A stretch of DNA of 64,000 nt from Solibacillus daqui (GTDB lineage Bacteria; Bacillota; Bacilli; Bacillales_A; Planococcaceae). The notes beneath the pieces are model-generated. The model did not search any database. It worked only from the letters and a program-made list of their open reading frames with translations, and was not told the origin of the DNA. The number at the start of each line of letters is the position of its first letter. Within the stretch, counting starts at the first letter, position 1. This document shows positions 62,813 through 64,000 of the stretch, in pieces. The position numbers were made by a program, and so were the translations under genes. The stretch lies in assembly GCF_028747805.1 (NCBI RefSeq), contig NZ_CP114887.1:1667501-1731500 (forward strand), in the 5' to 3' direction.

Positions 62813-64000
62813 TTACAAATAGTTATTCGCGTCATTTTGCGGAATCGTTACCGTAATTGTTGTGCCTTCACCTAGAGTACTTACTACATCAATGGTTCCG
62901 TTATGCAGCTGAACGATTTGTTGGACGATCGCTAAACCTAAGCCTGTCCCCTCAATTGTACGTGTTCGGGCAGAATCAACGCGGTAAAAACGTTCGAAAA
63001 TTCGCTGTTGCTCCTGTTCAGGAATCCCAATACCGTTATCGTGAAAAATCACGGAAATTGCATCTGAATCTTGCTGTAATTGAATGCTAATCATACCAAA
63101 TTCGTTTGTGTATTTAATCGCATTTGACAGTAAATTGTCCCACACCATATTTAATAATTCGCTATCGCCGTAAATAGTTGTAGCAGGTAGGGAATAGCTA
63201 GCCATGAGATCCTTTTGTTGAAATTGCCATTGGTATTGATGAATCAGCTTTTGTAGCTGCTCGTCTAACGAATAGTTTTTGAACTTTACGGTACGTTCCT
63301 GCTGATCCAATGTAGTAAGTTGAAGCAATTGATTTGTTAACGTCGAAAGTCGATTAATTTCAGCATTGATCGATAGTGCATACTGTTCTTTAATGGTATG
63401 TTCGTTTTCGATTAATGTCATAAATCCTTTAATATTCGATAAAGGGGACTGGATATCATGCGAAATGTTCGAAATGAATTCCTTACGCTTTTCATCGACA
63501 TAAGACAGCTTATTTGCCATTTGCATAAAGCTTTCTGATAACTGGCCCAATTCATCATTTCGATGATCCAGTTGAATTTTATAGTTTCCATCGGCAATTG
63601 ACGATGTAGCTGCTTTTAATTTTGTGATAGGATGTACGATGAATTTGGTACTGAGTAATACAAGGACAATACTTAATAAAATCGTAAAGACAATCAGCGC
63701 TGCAAATAAATAATGCATTTCATTGAAAGCAATTTTAACATTCGGCCTTAAAAAGAAGGCATATGTTTCATTGGCATAGTGAAGGGGCACACCGATCGAG
63801 TTTTTGAGCTCATTGGCAAAAAATCCAGTTACAAATGTTTGATGTGGAAATTCTGAGATACCGTGATAGATATCACCATTTAGTACTTTTTCAATAGTTG
63901 CCTGGTCAATGGCTGTATCGCGAAAAGGCTCGCCGAACATCTTGGTATTATTTTTGCTGTCAATTAGCATTATGTGATAACCGTTCGCTGCACTATGCTG
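62813..64000 (-). CDS. Sensor histidine kinase (5' end outside the window)
   Basis: 395 residues to the window edge; the frame stays open beyond the first ATG at 63970, so the N-terminus is missing. What remains: end of an extracellular sensor domain, a membrane span (about residues 95-115 of this fragment), HAMP (KFIVHPITKLKAATSSIADG), the HisKA box FISNISHDIQSPLSNIKGFM with the phospho-accepting His, and a HATPase domain with DNGIGIPEQEQ and GTGLGLAIVQQI. Its response regulator should lie just upstream, outside the window. Confidence 0.93.
   Translation of the reverse strand, partial: QHSAANGYHIMLIDSKNNTKMFGEPFRDTAIDQATIEKVLNGDIYHGISEFPHQTFVTGFFANELKNSIGVPLHYANETYAFFLRPNVKIAFNEMHYLFAALIVFTILLSIVLVLLSTKFIVHPITKLKAATSSIADGNYKIQLDHRNDELGQLSESFMQMANKLSYVDEKRKEFISNISHDIQSPLSNIKGFMTLIENEHTIKEQYALSINAEINRLSTLTNQLLQLTTLDQQERTVKFKNYSLDEQLQKLIHQYQWQFQQKDLMASYSLPATTIYGDSELLNMVWDNLLSNAIKYTNEFGMISIQLQQDSDAISVIFHDNGIGIPEQEQQRIFERFYRVDSARTRTIEGTGLGLAIVQQIVQLHNGTIDVVSTLGEGTTITVTIPQNDANNYL

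Overview
The window is a low-GC Gram-positive chromosome segment. Strong Shine-Dalgarno sites, frequent GTG and TTG starts, lipoprotein signals ending LVAC, a Tlp-type spore protein and a YppG-like protein point to an endospore-forming member of the Bacillales. A Lysinibacillus or Solibacillus-like member of the Planococcaceae fits best; this is inference from gene content, not from a marker gene. No tRNA, rRNA, CRISPR, prophage or transposase gene was seen.

Layout. 0-24.8 kb is ordinary chromosomal material: acetyltransferases, a degenerate class-A serine hydrolase, a CopC/CopD pair, two ECF sigma operons (4.1-5.6 kb and 8.4-9.8 kb, the second with a SpoIIP-type amidase domain on the membrane partner of the sigma factor), a rhodanese/esterase pair set between two related 21-bp-phased repeat elements, a PLD-family protein, a chemoreceptor, a cold-shock gene, an acyl-CoA dehydrogenase/ligase pair with a TetR regulator, a diheme cytochrome c, and an orphan OmpR-type regulator whose phospho-acceptor Asp is Glu.

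25.0-38.1 kb is an island bounded by two ~570-bp inverted copies of one non-coding, palindrome-rich element. Inside are a complete five-gene family-5 (Opp/Dpp-type) ABC importer, then TIM-barrel isomerase - Gfo/Idh/MocA oxidoreductase - second TIM-barrel isomerase, a ROK repressor, an isolated unknown 113-aa protein, and an MsmX-type ABC ATPase. The enzyme trio resembles the oxidoreductase/lyase sets that process glycosides through 3-keto intermediates.

38.1-50.4 kb is a second carbohydrate locus. A PucR/CdaR-like regulator diverges from a sugar ABC importer that has no ATPase of its own (MsmX is about 2 kb away), followed by a DUF4127 protein, an FAD-dependent oxidoreductase, a GHL10-type glycosidase, an esterase, then NanE, a ROK kinase and an RpiR/SIS regulator. 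The intergenic control region holds a perfect 17-bp inverted repeat, a sigma-A promoter and a perfect cre site. The end products predicted by NanE and the kinase are ManNAc-6-P and GlcNAc-6-P, so the locus looks like use of a ManNAc-containing glycan.

50.9-64 kb holds unknown membrane proteins, a P-loop kinase-like protein, a GT2 glycosyltransferase, an amidase, a soluble MCP-like protein, spore proteins, an APH-fold kinase, a HAD phosphatase, an Lsa-like ABC-F protein preceded by a clear uORF/antiterminator/terminator attenuator, and the 3' part of a sensor histidine kinase cut by the window edge.
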